A stretch of DNA of 64,000 bases from Ceratothoa steindachneri (Eukaryota; Arthropoda; Malacostraca; Isopoda; Cymothoidae). Positions 30,597 to 43,906 of this stretch are shown one piece after another. Position 1 is the stretch's first letter. Every line of letters starts with the position of its first letter. The notes under the pieces were generated by a model. It was not told where the DNA came from and made no database searches. It was given only the letters and a program-made list of their open reading frames with translations. Where the stretch lies: NCBI GenBank assembly GCA_963969495.1, contig OZ018323.1, positions 74,124,920-74,188,919 on the forward strand, read 5' to 3'. Position numbers and translations under genes: made by a program.

Positions 30597-30756
30597 AAAT
30601 ATTTGTCTCAGAAACAATGTCTAAACATATCTCATTCACTAAAATTAGATATAAAATGAGTAAGGACTAATTGTTGAGTGAAAGGGTCCTTTGGCTCAGG
30701 AACAATGTCTAGACATATCTCATTAACTAAAATCAGATATAAAATTATTAAATCTA
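30597..30756 (+). repeat. Two-copy diverged tandem duplication, about 90 bp
   Basis: The segment beginning at about 30601 (TTTGTCTCAGAAACAATGTC) recurs at about 30690 (TTTGGCTCAGGAACAATGTC) and continues with CATATCTCATT-ACTAAAAT in both. About ten differences per copy. Confidence 0.75.
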
Positions 30757-31442
30757 TGTGGACGATATTTTACTCTACAAAATATTCCTAATGTCATGAA
30801 AATGGCGGAGTAAAATTTCGATAGGTGAGCAAAGCTATTTTATGAGCTGCTTTTCTAATGGAACCTATTAAGTTATTCTAAAAATATAAATATATATAAT
30901 TAATATATATCACAGTACTAACAATATCAATTCGATATCTATACATAAATTTAATCATAAGCTACATGTTATCCATTTTTTAACTTTCATTCTTTATATT
31001 AATAGCACGAATCAAAACTTAATATTGTACACATAATGGATCATCTATTGTGAGAAGAAGTCGGATGTAAAAAGATGAAATATAGAACTCGTGGAAATGT
31101 GTTTGAAGCGCACTACATTCGCAAATTGTAAGGCGGAGGGTTGGTGGTAGTGTGGCGGGTGGGAGGGGGGGGGGCTTGAAGCTCGCTCCAATTACAAGTG
31201 CTTACATCTGAAGAGAAACGGGTTTGAAGCCTCGCTCGCACGTTCTTACAAATGGTAAATAACAAGGTAGTTGGGGAAGGAGGAAATAAAGGTACAAATG
31301 AGGTGGGTGGAGACTTTATGACGTCAAAACCAATCATCGACATCACTCTAAAAAAGGCCACTGACCTAGCCAATCAGGAACTTGGGGTGGATGTTACATT
31401 ACTACTACTAGCACGCACTAGGCCCAACTAAAGAGCAGTGCA

Positions 31443-32270
31443 CCTAATATGTCTATTTTGGAGCCAATGTTGTTCTTTATATCTAATAATTACCTTAGTA
31501 ATGAGGTGCTTAATGAAATATCTAAATTTACCAATAACACGGAACTAGTTGCGGAAGCGCAGCGAGAAATTAATGAAATCCATTAGATTGTGGATAAATG
31601 GTTAGTGAATTATAATACAAGAAAAAGGAAAGTCGAATATAGAGACGGCGTAATAAGAGAAGGGCCAAATCCTAGAATCAGTTTAGTTCGAAAGAGACTT
31701 AATGGTTTTAATTTAAGGAACATCGTAGTATCAAAACAATGCACCAGAGCTACTCAAAAAGCAAATCGAATACTAGGATACATGGCACGTAACTTGAATT
31801 TTTTTTTAAATAAATATAATTTACCACTCTTAAATTTACTCGTAAAACTTCTTCACGAGAACTCCGTTAAATTGTGCTCTCTACATTAACAAATACGTAG
31901 CGCTGTCACAAATTGTGCAACGTGGTGTAACAAACCTATATAATTCATGGCTTAATAATTAAACTGTGCGCAAAAAGACTTTGGTCCATATGCCTTATTA
32001 TCAAATGCGAGTAGGCGATTACGCGAAGAACTGATCGAAGTATTGAAATCTTAAGAAAATTCAGTTATATATATTATAGATTTGTGCTCGCGATTGCTGA
32101 TAAGGCAAACACTCGTCGAATTGAATTGAACTTAGTAAACAGGCAATCAAAATGCTTAATAGCGTAAGTTTCTTATAGTTATATAATCAAACAAATGTGG
32201 AATAGCCTAATTAATCGAGAATTGGTAAATATTTTATTAAATCTGATTAAAAATCGACTTGAATAGTATT
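31443..32270 (+). pseudogene. 5'-truncated, decayed copy of the CR1-like LINE ORF2
   Basis: Broken frames keep the end of RT: a block-B-like start followed by EISKFTNNTELV (the FADDTKL box, catalytic pair lost), then VVSKQCTRATQKANRILGYM near 31728 (compare KQCADACKKANRVLGYIAR in the intact ORF2), NLPLLNLLVKLL, RRLREELIEVL near 32010 and a final relic of NMFKNRLD near 32230. It is clearly closer to the intact LINE than to the copy at 9-12 kb. Many stops. Confidence 0.7.
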
Positions 32271-32279
32271 TTTTAAGTG

Positions 32280-35200
32280 AAAACATTTTCCAGTAGAAAG
32301 CAAGATTAAAAGTTGTAATGAAAGATCAGGAAGGATTGGAGAAAAAGTACGAGGAAATAGACTAAAGGATGGCAACGATTTTCCCCTCTGAAGCTTGTGA
32401 GCAAATGTGATTTATTTATTCTTTTCAGACTTTGCCCGATTATTTAGAATTAATATTTACCCGACATGACTCAGAGGTAAAAATGTAGATAATGTGTAAC
32501 GTATTTTGAGAAACAGTAAAGAAAGAAAAAAACATGAGGCTGACAGGATTAGAGAGTAAAATCACCAAATGAAAGTGAGAATTTTTATTGGCTGTGAATT
32601 ACACATACTAATACCTAAATGATAATTAACCCTCGGCTAAATAATTATCTCTTTTATCGTTGTACTCTTCATTTTTATTCTGAAAATGAATATCTCTTCT
32701 TCTGTCTTCCTCGAGGCTATAAATTACCTTAAATTCTTTTATCCTTTTGTTATAAAATATAAAAAAATAACCTCAAATCTTTCGCCAGTGATTGAGAAAA
32801 TAGAGAAAAGAAAATGCTTAGACATTGTTACACAGAAAAATTCCGGGGGAAGAAGATCTGAAAAGAATATTAATGAGGCTCTACCAGAAAAATGTATCCC
32901 ATGGCCAATCAAGTTTCTTATCTGTAGTATTCAAATACACCTTTAAAACAAACCAAAGGAGATGGAACAAGGTGAAATGGCATATTATGAACTGGAGGAG
33001 AGTTTAAAGAAAAACGTGTTAACTGACAGCCTTCAAATTGATAGAGAAATTTTATAATTCTCGGGTATATTTTTATTGGATTAATTATTGAAGGGGAAAT
33101 TATACTATCTCCTGGTATAACTATTAAAATAAATATCATTGATATTAGTTTTATTTCTGGATTTTTTGCAGGAAATTGGTAAAATTTCCATTTACTTCTT
33201 TAAAATGGTTCTTAGCTACTTCTTTATTATTGCGTCATCTCTTCCTTATCAGAAGGATCTATTCATTAACTTTCATTTTTATTAGATAAATATTTCGTTA
33301 TTTGTAAATCGCGATTTTACTTTTAAAGTTTTCTTTTGTTTTTTCATTTTATTCGCCCTTTGAATATGCATTACTAAGATCAAAAGTCCTTGCATCCCTT
33401 TTTTTAAAAAAAAGCACTTTAAAAATTTTCACAAAGAGAGAGAGGTATACATATACAGTATTAAATACTATAGATTGCTAAAATTGTTTTGAATATTAAA
33501 TTTATATCTACATAGTAATAATGTTTTCGGTATTAAAGTAGTCTCAAAAGCCCAAACTGATTTTGTGCACTGATAAAAGAATAGATTAAGTCTCAAATAT
33601 TAAGTTTGTACCGAGTTCATTTATTTCGAGAATATTTATTTCATATCTTATTACTAATAGAACCCAATGTTTAAGCACTTTCCTATTCAGCAAAATATAT
33701 AATGCTTTTAAAAACTATTCTCAAATTCTTTCCATTTTACATAATCAGTATGCATTTTTACTACACTTCATTCTTATATAGTATATATCAATCAACATTT
33801 ATAATTAGTGAAATTTATTATTATTTGAAGCTTAAATTACTTTAAGTTATAAAAAAAATGACATCATAATATTAAATTCTTGTTCAATCCGCCAAGCAGA
33901 TTTGATTTTGATGATTTTAAAAGACATCAATTAAAGTTTGGAGGCAAATTTGCTTCCACCTGAATTCTTATGAAATTACAAGGGGAAGAGCAGACAATGT
34001 AAAGCAGTGGCTCCCTTTCGTTACATTAAAAAGAATATAAAAGGTATTAAATCGATTATATATGAGTATTGTTATAACCTTTATGGTATTAAAGGCAAAC
34101 AAAATATCAAAGATTAATTGATCTGATTTCAAAAACTGAAAATACTATTTAAATAAAATATTGAAAAAGGCCCTATCATATCAAATTACTAGCTGAAAGA
34201 AAAATAGTCCTAAGTCCTGTAAAGGAGCAATAAAAATAACCTTTTGATAAATTCTAAGATGATGGCTAATGTATACATTGACCTCAATAAAGAGTATTTA
34301 CTATTAATTTTAGTCATAACTGCATTTAAAATCAACGCTTGATGCAGATGCAAATTACTTTAGGAAAATCAACTGTAGAATTAAATTTTTATTTATATCT
34401 CTATTAAGAGAATAGATAAATTATTGTAAATAAGCTTAGACCTCTCAATAAACGTATTTTAAAATACGAGATATCTTCATTGCTACGGAAATTTTGTTAA
34501 TTTACTCAATATAAATATAACGAAAGCTATGGGTACGCTCGGAACTGTTACTGGTTGCTTTGTGCAGCATCATTCCAATGGTTACATAAATACATATACA
34601 TTATTTAGTTTGTGTTTTCTTGAATAAATAAAATGTATCGTATAAAACATGGAGGAAAATAGATGCATAGTGATAATACGTATGGTGGGCACAAACTCTG
34701 CAAATGCTCTTCTTTGGCAAGACAAAATTGGATCAATTACTTATACTGTACATCGTTAATCTCACACAGCAATATTCATTTCACAATTCTCAATTTCTCT
34801 TAAAACAAATTATTTTTTGTCGCTTTCTCTCAGGTAGTTTGTATTCCTAACTGTGTGTCCATTAACACGGGATAATTTCTTGAAATTACTCCTTTGAACT
34901 TATGCAAAAGAAATGTATTCATTCTCTTGTCAAAGCTATGGGCTTACCTATTTAGTACTAAAACAGACGCTGTTGGTCCTTAATTATCTACAACAAAAAG
35001 GTCTATGTGTATTCGAACTCTACCCGATAATGTTACACGTTGCTTTCCCTCGGAGATCGAGGATGATGTCGAAAAATAACACAGACACATATTCACACTT
35101 GTGTATGTATGTATTTAATTTATTACTATATATATTTATATGAGTTTGTGGGTATGTCCAATTATATAGATATATGCAAGTGTGTGTATAATCTTTACTA

Positions 35201-36285
35201 TTATTGTCTAAATTACTACTACTGGCAAGCAATTGTACAAATACAATTATGCCCATAAGTCACTATACACTCCTCACGTCACCTCACTCACGAGCACACA
35301 GCACTGACACCTTGGTAAGTAGGTTATTTTTCTACGTACCAGCACACAAACTCTTCCAACCTCACCCTTATATCCAAGCTCTGGATTTTATTAGTGTGTG
35401 ACTTATGATTCGAACCATTGCAAACATTCGAATTCTCTCAATACAAGGGCAATGGACAAATGTGAATAGGAAATCCAAAACCTCCGTTGTCGAGAGTAAA
35501 TAAGTGTTAAAATATTTATTAGCGGATGGTAGTAATATATACCACCGCAACGACTGTGTGCACATGTATGTCAAATTATTTGTACAGAATCCTCAGGAGT
35601 ATTGGACAGAGAGAGAGACTGTGATCTGATTATCCACTCCAATACCTCCATATTTGCAAGCGACATCCATATGAACGATCAAAATCATTCATTTTTCAGA
35701 TAATACAGTGATAAGTGGGCCAGATTCCCTGCAACTCCCCAAACGTTTCTCCCCTCGAACATCTTATCCAATATTCGCAACACTATAAGCAAAAGTAATC
35801 CTCATACCATTGTTCAAGACCCTGAATTATTCGCTTTTTATAATAATAACAATAATGATAACAATAAAAATAATAATAATAATAATAATACGGCTATATA
35901 TGTCCCAAATCATCTGATATCGGGATGATTTGGTTAAAGGTTCAGAGCAAAGCACTCAGCATAGGCGTAAAAGAAAATGTTTATCTTTTTTAAACGATTT
36001 ATTCATTACTTATATGTGTTATTTATTGGTTTTAATTTATATACAACTCTTGTAGAGTCGTACGGTATTTCTTCAAAAGTGGAATCAATTTTAAACATTA
36101 AGTTTCGAACTTTGCACTCTTTTTCTGTGAAAAGAGCTTACGTTATCATCCAAATTCTTTTATTATAAATAATCATAAACTCATGAATTTTGGACACACT
36201 TCTATTTTTTGTTTAGGTTCTCGATATATTTTTCACTTAGCCTATTTTCATTTAGCTAAATTATTTAAAAGTGTGAGTTATCTTT
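32280..36285. other. AT-rich non-coding DNA
   Basis: About 4 kb with only short frames. A (TAA)n microsatellite lies at 35839-35890. Around 34900-35640 the composition is a little richer in C and G, with CA-rich stretches, but nothing was recognised. Confidence 0.5.
35839..35890. repeat. Imperfect (TAA)n microsatellite
   Basis: TAATAA units with a few C and G interruptions at the start and a pure run from about 35870. Confidence 0.9.
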
Positions 36286-36289
36286 GCTA

Positions 36290-37431
36290 CACTTATCCAC
36301 TCTGGATGAAATAAAATCTTACCGTTTTCGCGTGTAAAATGAAAGAGCAGGCATAGCTCAAACTACATCTGACTACATATTTCATCCAAATACCATCCGG
36401 CAAGTTTGTACTGCTTGATCTTATCTCACAGACATGAATGCCCTTTGTTAAACACAACACCAAAATTTGATAAAATGGGTCAAGCCATGAGGTCCAAAAC
36501 ATGGTTCCATTGTCTCATCAACAGCCGATATTAGAGGCAGTGGTTGAGCAGAATCCATAAATAATTTATTGAAATTATCAAACAAGGGCTTTACCTTAAG
36601 TATTTTGCTACCCGCAGGCATGTTAACATTATCTACAAAGTGTAAGCTTCTAACTATTTCCTCAAATCTATTAACTGACATTCCAGACTTTGTAACAGCC
36701 AAACTTTTTGTATCAGCATAATTGGACCAGAAGAAGCGCGATTAGCAACTGTGCTATAATTCGATGGGAGAAATACGCCCAAAATTTGATGCAGCTCATA
36801 TCTATCTATATTTGGCTTCCTTTATGATATCCATGATCTCCTCATTTCAAAATTTTGGGAAGATATGATAAAGAGTTAAACCTTCATCTGCACATCTATC
36901 CAGAATTACAGGAGTGTGTTGACTTTTATGCTCTACCTTACTTTTTCAACATTTGTTTCTGAAGAAGTACTACATTTTTTTCATTAATATATAGGTTTTG
37001 ATCTTTTCTGCTTCTTTCTCACTGTTTCATTTGTTTTTTCAAATTCCCCCTGCTGTGAAACCTTTACTACAACATCTTGAAAATCTACTTCTGTTGACCA
37101 AGAGGAACTGGGATTCACACCTGAATTTCAGTTTGTTAAATCAACTTGAGGCTACCTTAGGAAGTGGGCGGGGTCCAAGAATTGTCACATGTTCTTCTCT
37201 TATATCAACCATATATTCAATGGGATCTTCTGCATCAGATTCATCCTAAACATCAGGTGACTCAAGTGCTATATCGATGTCCAGAGCCTCATAGGCCTCA
37301 GGTAGAGAATATATGTAAGAAAGTTCATCATCAACATTCACAAAGCTCCTGTAAAAGAAAAAAGTCATTAAATATACATATTTTAACTTCTCAACACTAA
37401 GTTCACTTTTAATAAATTTGATAGTTACCAT
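36290..37431 (-). pseudogene. piggyBac-like transposase remnant
   Basis: Read from the right end on the minus strand. An acidic N-terminal part has DDELSYIYSLPEAYEALDID (37246-37350) and more acidic sequence to about 37150. Broken sequence follows, then an open frame at 36448-36702 with KSGMSVNRFEEIVRSLHFVD, KVKPLFDNFN and ISAVDETMEPCFGPHGLTHF. The last is the piggyBac catalytic region (SVDExMxxFKGRxxLKQY) with a conserved aspartate, and similarity fades by 36290. Just upstream of the N-terminal piece, TTTTTTCTTTTACAG looks like a splice acceptor, so a short intron is possible. Several stops make it non-functional. Terminal repeats were not found. Confidence 0.65.
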
Positions 37432-37434
37432 AAT

Positions 37435-38085
37435 ATAAGAGGAAAAATTAATAAAACCAATATTAGGCTAGGTCCAGATACTTGACAAATTTCTATAAAG
37501 TTACAGGTGATAAAAGATTTTCAAAGTAGCAATAGTAATATCAACGGCCTCATTGATTTTCCTTCAGAGAAACATCACTATTCTGACCTAAATATTATGA
37601 ACAATATTAAAGTTTACTATGATTTTATCACTCATGGATGATCTTTTTGCATTCTCTTTTACATCATATTACATTTCAATAAACTTATGAGTATTTCAAC
37701 AAAATTATGCATTACATATTACCTTCTTTGAATCATTTTCGGAAAAATTCGAGTCATATGGTAAAGAAGGCAGGAACACTCGTCTTTGTGGTATAAACTG
37801 GATACGAATGGCCCCTGTATTTGAAAACTGAACGTTCTCAGACTGCAGTGAAGCAAAGAAACTGTCAATTGGAGGATACACTTAGATTTACGAATCAATT
37901 GAAATATGTCAATTCTATGTTCCGTTAAAGGAACATTATGTGGTTTGGGTTCATAAGGGAGCAAAATTAATCTCTTAGATGAACTTCAACAGAGTGTTTA
38001 AAAGATTCAGCGAAGGAAGTCACTATTTTTGGTTGCGTGCGACTCTATATCTCCCTATGTTGGTCCGTCCGTCCGTCAGTCCTTT
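37435..38085. other. Spacer without recognised gene
   Basis: A minus-strand frame at 37719-37964 has no known domain. It may be further piggyBac-associated sequence. Confidence 0.35.
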
Positions 38086-38089
38086 CCAT

Positions 38090-38400
38090 CGGTCTTCCGT
38101 TTGTTTGTCTTTCGTAATAACATTGTAAATATTTTACCGATTCTAACCAAATTTTAAATCCTATGTTCTTTTACATTCTCTTTCGAATGATATAATTACA
38201 AAGGTCCTCCCAAGTTAGCCCGGCAATTATATTGTTTTATCAATAACATCATAACTATTGGGTCTATAATAAAAAAATTCAAAATTTTTATGTTATTTTA
38301 CATTCTCTTTTGAGTGATATATTTTCCAACGTCTTCCTAAGGTTAGTCAGATAATTATTTGACAATAACTTTATAACTATTTAACTGAATCTAACAAAAT
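38090..38400 (+). repeat. Two-copy diverged tandem repeat, period about 127 bp
   Basis: A segment with TTTTACATTCTCTTTCGAATG (from about 38162) recurs at about 38289 with TTTTACATTCTCTTTTGAGTG, followed in both by a matching block ending in AATTAT. A CCGTCCGTC patch precedes it at about 38063. Confidence 0.65.
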
Positions 38401-38404
38401 TTAA

Positions 38405-39050
38405 AACATCTATTATTGAAAGTTTTGATGGTCGTGAGGTCATAAATCAGAATAAGTGAGAGCACGCTCCATTGGTCAGCAGACTTTGTTTTTTATTTTT
38501 CTTATTTTCGTTATAAATGATGCGAGACGTTTACGAGCTATGTTTGGGTTTTTTTTGTGAACACTAAAACTTATTCTTTCTTTATTATCTAATTTGTTTG
38601 CATATAATTTTGTAATTCATGGACACTATTATAAATTCTTCCTACTGAAAAGTTATATTTCCCATAGCTGTATTTTCCTTGATAATTAGTGCTCTATTTC
38701 TTTTCATGTATCTATTATAACTATTTATTTTACTTTGGTGGAATAACAGGATAGTATTAAAGAGAAAACAAAAGTTCAAACGGATGCAAAGACATTAAAG
38801 AGTGTGAATATAAAAGGAAAGTTTTTTGGAAGTGGTGATAGTTGTTAGGAGATTTGGCTAAACTCTTGCAGTTATATTTTATTAACAAGATATTATTATT
38901 TTCTAAATGGAGAACAAATCGTTGAGTAAAAAATCGTTAACAGAGTTTCCAGTTAGCGGAGGTTTGCCTGTTCAACTATTTTCATGAGTTGGATTTTCCT
39001 CACTTTATTATGACTTAAAGAATTTAACTAGATTATTAATCTCTCCTCAT
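38405..39050. other. AT-rich spacer
   Basis: No gene or repeat recognised. Confidence 0.5.
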
Positions 39051-39054
39051 ATTG

Positions 39055-41100
39055 TAGGTACGGAGGTTTTAAATACGCTAAAGTCGAAAAAATAGCCATC
39101 ATCAATCGACAACAGCTGTGTCAGACACCGGTAGGGGGATACATTGCGCCTATTGTTATTCCTGGGACTTGGAGAAGCAGCAAGTCGCCCCGGTCTCAGT
39201 GCCCACAATGAAGGTCTGGCCTACTCAGTTTTCACCTAATAGATTTGCAACTCTCCTGCCTGGGTTGGGAATGCTGAACGTTTCCCTAGTCCCTTAATGC
39301 ACCATCTTTTCTTGAGTTATTCTTTTCTATACCCTTCTATTCTTACAGTTTCCTCTTATTCCATGCTAAGGGGTGCAGCCATACATGATAGTTGAAGGAG
39401 CACTTTCCCCCAGTTTCCGTAAGGAAGCCATGGTTCACCTTTCAAACCCCTGTACGAAAGCTACCGGCAAGTAAATCCCAAACTCAGGTGGAGCTGTGTA
39501 CTCCCCACCAATTTCACGAGCCTCTAAGATCTTTATAGTGGGGCATAGTGTTACCCCTGCTTCCATTCTTCCGAGTAATCTAACTTTTTTCTTGTCCCTT
39601 CTATTGAGGCGCTATACAATTTGGTCATGCTACTATTGTGTCACGTCTACATTGGTAATGGATGAATCTTGACCTTCTTTGGAGATGCCGTACTGTCCTC
39701 CGATTTTGAAACCTGTAGGTTGGCTCTACCTCGCCAGGAGTAGACAAGAGAATGGCATTCAGCTAATTTATTTTAGAATACGGGTCTGATTGGAGTCTCA
39801 AGGAAGTCGTGGTTGCACTTCGATACTTGCCAGGGTTGCACTTCGACAGCTGCTGGATGACTTTCAGTCCACTGCATTCAAATAATTTCTGGATAATGGC
39901 TCTCGTTTAAGCGCAGGATGTCAATAAAAACATGCTCAATTATCATTATGCCTTACCTAAGGTTTTTAGTTGACAGAAAAAGGTGACCACTAGGGCATGC
40001 ATAACCGAGTGTTTTGTTGAATACGATCGACTCTGTCCAGTTAGTGATACTGAATGCTCTTCGAATAAACAGTGGCTAGTAATTTCAGTTGGGCTCGCAA
40101 TATACTATGAACTTTGTCGAACGTCTGATCTATGCAAGATGAGTGCTGAACTTTGCTCTTAAAAATATCACAGAAAAGCTAGCTAAGAAGCGAATGGTAA
40201 GTTCGACTTTGTAAGGAGGAAACAATGAGATGGGATCGAGAAGCACCCCCTTCAATCTCTCTTCCGATCGAGCAAGAGATTCACCTTCTAGTGACTAGTA
40301 TCTCCATATAGTAAAGAAATTCAGGGCCTTACCGTTGAACTATTAATACTGTCACGGTTCCGGCTTAAAATAACAGAACTTGCAGACGTAACAAATTGGT
40401 TCATCTTAAGGTCTGTGCTAATTCTTTATTCTATGTACACGATAAGGCTCCATTTTGCTTGATTCCTCTAATCATTACGATTTTTATGTGTTCGAATTCC
40501 TAGCATCTAGGTTGCGGAGATACATGATCAAAAATTTTGTCCTGTCGCAGGCTGCATGATCAAGTGCTCACCAAGACCTACCTTAACAAAGCACCAGTGA
40601 CACTGGCCATTCTATACCATAGGAACTCCTCTACCAGGGTTAACTTCATGTTGGTCACTCATAAGACTGGAACTACGAAGATAGCAGCAGCTAAGGACCT
40701 TCAGCTCCTTTGCTCATGCTTAAAGCTGAAGGGGGCGCTACTGGCTGTTACATTGTCCAAGACACAGGAGAACAGTTAATCACGAGGTGCCCTGCCATCA
40801 AAGATATTCGAGTAAAGAGTAACAGAAGGCTGGTTTGTTAACCCAGGTCTTCTTCGCTTATTCCAAGAAGGTTACAGTGCCTTTGAATGATTGCACTATT
40901 AATAGCCCTCGGATATCTATTTTCAAGTAGCGTACATCCATCTAATTAAGTGACATGTGTTGGAATAACGTATTTCCCCCGTTAGGGAGTGATTACCCTT
41001 AGAGTAAAAGATTAGAAAGAACCTTAGAAACCGTGCCAATGGAACTGCTGCTGGCTCCAGTATAATTGTAAGAAGATAAAGAGAATTTTCGTATCCTGTT
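39055..41100. other. Island of higher GC, probably a decayed transposable element
   Basis: Base composition changes abruptly compared with both sides. An 80-codon frame at 40537-40779 reads KTYLNKAPVTLAILYHRNSS and FMLVTHKTGTTKIAAAKDLQ. It resembles a gag-type or ORF1-type protein rather than an enzyme, but I cannot name the family. The preceding 1.4 kb has no long frame and could be the 5' UTR of the same element. No terminal repeats were found. Confidence 0.35.
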
Positions 41101-41402
41101 CTAAAGTAACAACTTGTCTAAAAGTAGAAATAATGTAGGTTCTTTTTGAGTCCCAAATTCTCGAGGCATAATAGTTTTACCGGTTCATCATCCCAGAATG
41201 CTGCCAGGACATAAGGATGCGGAATCTCAGCCGATATGGTCTATCGTCTGTATTTTCTTTCAAATACTAAGTTACAGTTAGTGTGAATTCATTTACACCA
41301 AGATATGAGCTATTCTGTCATCTAATCTTATATATCGATATCAGCTGAGTTAGATGAATGTGAATTTTCTCGCATCGTGAAACTTTGATGAGGCTCTTGC
41401 TA

Positions 41403-41468
41403 TTTTTTGACTTGAGCGGTAAACACCCCCTATCGGGGATTTCAGGTTCAAACTCAGTGGCCGGCAAT
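41403..41468 (+). repeat. Weak tRNA-like (SINE-like) sequence
   Basis: GACTTGAGCGGTAAACACC resembles an A box region and CAGGTTCAAACTC resembles a B box about 30 bases later. The stems do not fold well. It could be a very old SINE or chance. Confidence 0.3.
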
Positions 41469-41479
41469 TAGCGAACCTG

Positions 41480-43900
41480 ATTAGAGATTGGCGTTTAGTA
41501 TCTTTAATGTGGATGAGTTCAACAGGGTAGTTTAATTAGAATTGACTATTTCATTTTACCGATTTTTAAACTGGGAAATTAAACCTTGAGCAATAGATAA
41601 AAATATTGACATACTGATGAACTCAAAACTCTTAATCAATAAAGAACGTTTGTCTTCATTGATTTTATGTTAAAATATATTAGAATATCTGGCATTTTCC
41701 ATACAATGATAGTTATTATGGGGATATAGGACGCTATTAATAATATTTCTAGCATAAAAATGTATGAGAAATAATAATTTGGAAAACATTATTTTATTCC
41801 CAGATAAGGAAAAAGATTTTTTTGCAGTTAGTCAATAAAAAAAGGATAAATATAAATTTATTTTTTGAAAATGAATAAATGATACCAATCACGATCTGCC
41901 TCCAGTTCTAATTACAAACAGATGTAGACGGAGGTACAAGGCATGCTAACGATTTTCATCTTTAACTGTATCCTACAGACTTCAAAGTAAATTTAATATT
42001 TTTCCTAATCCACACATTGAACACATTTTTTTTTTAAATATAGTCATTGTGATAATTTACTGTCGGTCTCCGATTTCTGTTTTTGTGATCAAAAAATTAG
42101 TATTTACATTCAAAGATAGACGCTTAAGACCAAGAAATATCCTTCAAAAACTTACTAAGGTTATTGTCTATGCAAAATACCAAATATATATATAACAGCC
42201 TAAATTAAAAAAAATACAGAGTTTTGTTTTTTCATCACCAAGCATCGCGGAAGCAGCACTCAACTTTACTTCATTTGGGAGTCAATGATAGGGCAGAAAT
42301 TACCTCAAGATATTGCTCGCAGTAATTATCCTTTTCTATAAACTGAGAGAATATTTTTTAAGGGAATTAAAAATTAACAGGAAGAAGTATAGATGGACGA
42401 TGACTAAAAAATACAAGGGTTTCGTTTTATCCTAACTTATTTAATGTGGAATAAATGCACAAAGTTACTGGCTCAGACGATTTATTTTCCCCTTGTACAT
42501 TAATGATGTTATTGATATTCCCTATATGTAAAATGAAAAAGCTGAAATTCGCCAAAAGAATTATCACACCCTAAACACTGGAAAAAGTCAGGGTCCTTTA
42601 TTATGCATCCCAAAAGCAATTTTACCTAATTTTTCTCTTCACATGAAGACGTTTGGCAAAGGATGAGAATTTATCTTCGAGAAATGATTTCTACTCAATA
42701 GGCAGGAGGTAGCAGGGTTTTAGTAAAGGAGATTAAGCTTCTCGGTCCTCTAAGTGGTTAAATCTTACCTTTTAATTTATACTCTCAGCATATCATCCCT
42801 CCAAACAATCCAGGAAATTAAATTATGTTATCTTTATGGTATAAACACGATGATTCGAAAAATGGCTAAGTTAAAGATCTTTAACAAGGGTTAAAGTGGA
42901 ATGTCGTGAGGATTTTCTAGCGCATAATATTAAATTCTTTTTCCACCTTTTTCATTTTCTTATTTTGTTAAATTTGTGCCAAGAATCAAGTCTAGAAATT
43001 AACAGCATCAAAAAAGAGGAGCGAGCAACTGGAAGAAGTTCCACCTTGGTGTTTTTGAAAAAAGATTTTCCCTCAAAGTAGTGAAGTTATGGGATATGAG
43101 AATGGGTGGAAGATACATATGTTAACACCTAGATAAAGAGGCAGGTCCCTTTAAGGGGTAGGTATTTGTGCATATTAACGGAAGTTTAGAAGGATTTAGG
43201 CAGAGATGTTTGGTATTGAAACAACTCATGAGGCCATTGTGGTTAGAAGAGTCGCTTTGTTATTCGGTGATAGATTCAGTCTAGGCTACTGCGATCAGTA
43301 TGCTCTAGGTAGTTTTCTATTTTCGCCAACCAGTTTGTTTAGTTTTTATGGATTTTATCCCCCATTAACTTCCTCTCTTTCTAGGTTTGATTAGTGCAAA
43401 AATTATGAGTGTTTTCCTATGTGGGGCAATTGTTCAGAACAACTATCGCTTACATGTTAACATCTCAAAAATGTCAACCAAAATCTGCAATCCATCCAGC
43501 GATTAACCACAGCTGAAGTGTCTTGGCTTTTCACTAAGTTAAAAATGGGTGTCACACTCGTCATTCGTTTAAGAAAAGTAAATCACTTATTGGATGCCCT
43601 CAGGCAGTGGACCTTGAGTTTCATGAGTGTATTTAGCCTATTGCCCCACGAGAACACGCCTGATATTACGAATCTCTGATACCAGCTTTATATTCTTAGT
43701 GTTTTGTTTTTCTCTCCCAGAATCAACATTTAGGGCGACGTGAATTCTATTTCAGTATCTCTTATCATTATTTTCACCATTTCTCCTGAATATAATTTTG
43801 ACCTTTTCCTTCAATCTGTTCCTTCTTTCCATCATTTTTCCGCTACTGAGTGAAATGACTTTAGTAGTTTAACTTATTTATTCTTTCGAGGTCCTTGCGA
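41480..43900. other. AT-rich non-coding DNA
   Basis: Short frames only. LYINDVIDIP encoded at about 42493-42522 recalls the RT motif after block B, but nothing around it supports an RT. Confidence 0.45.
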
Positions 43901-43906
43901 GATTAA

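Larger units (their letters stand above)
29835..31440. other. Non-coding DNA with microsatellite, hairpin and duplication
   Basis: Holds an 11-bp hairpin (30398-30437), a (TA)n run of about 52 bases (30471-30522), a diverged duplication (30595-30760), a G-rich patch near 31160, and a TGACGTCA at 31319-31326 with GCCAATCAG about 45 bases on. No gene. Confidence 0.5.

Noticed and set aside
38060..38090. CCGTCCGTC repeat as a possible CRISPR-like or regulatory array
   Set aside because: Just two to three short units in a eukaryotic AT-rich setting; no spacers.
42486..42525. LYINDVIDIP peptide resembling an RT motif
   Set aside because: No other RT block before or after it in any frame.
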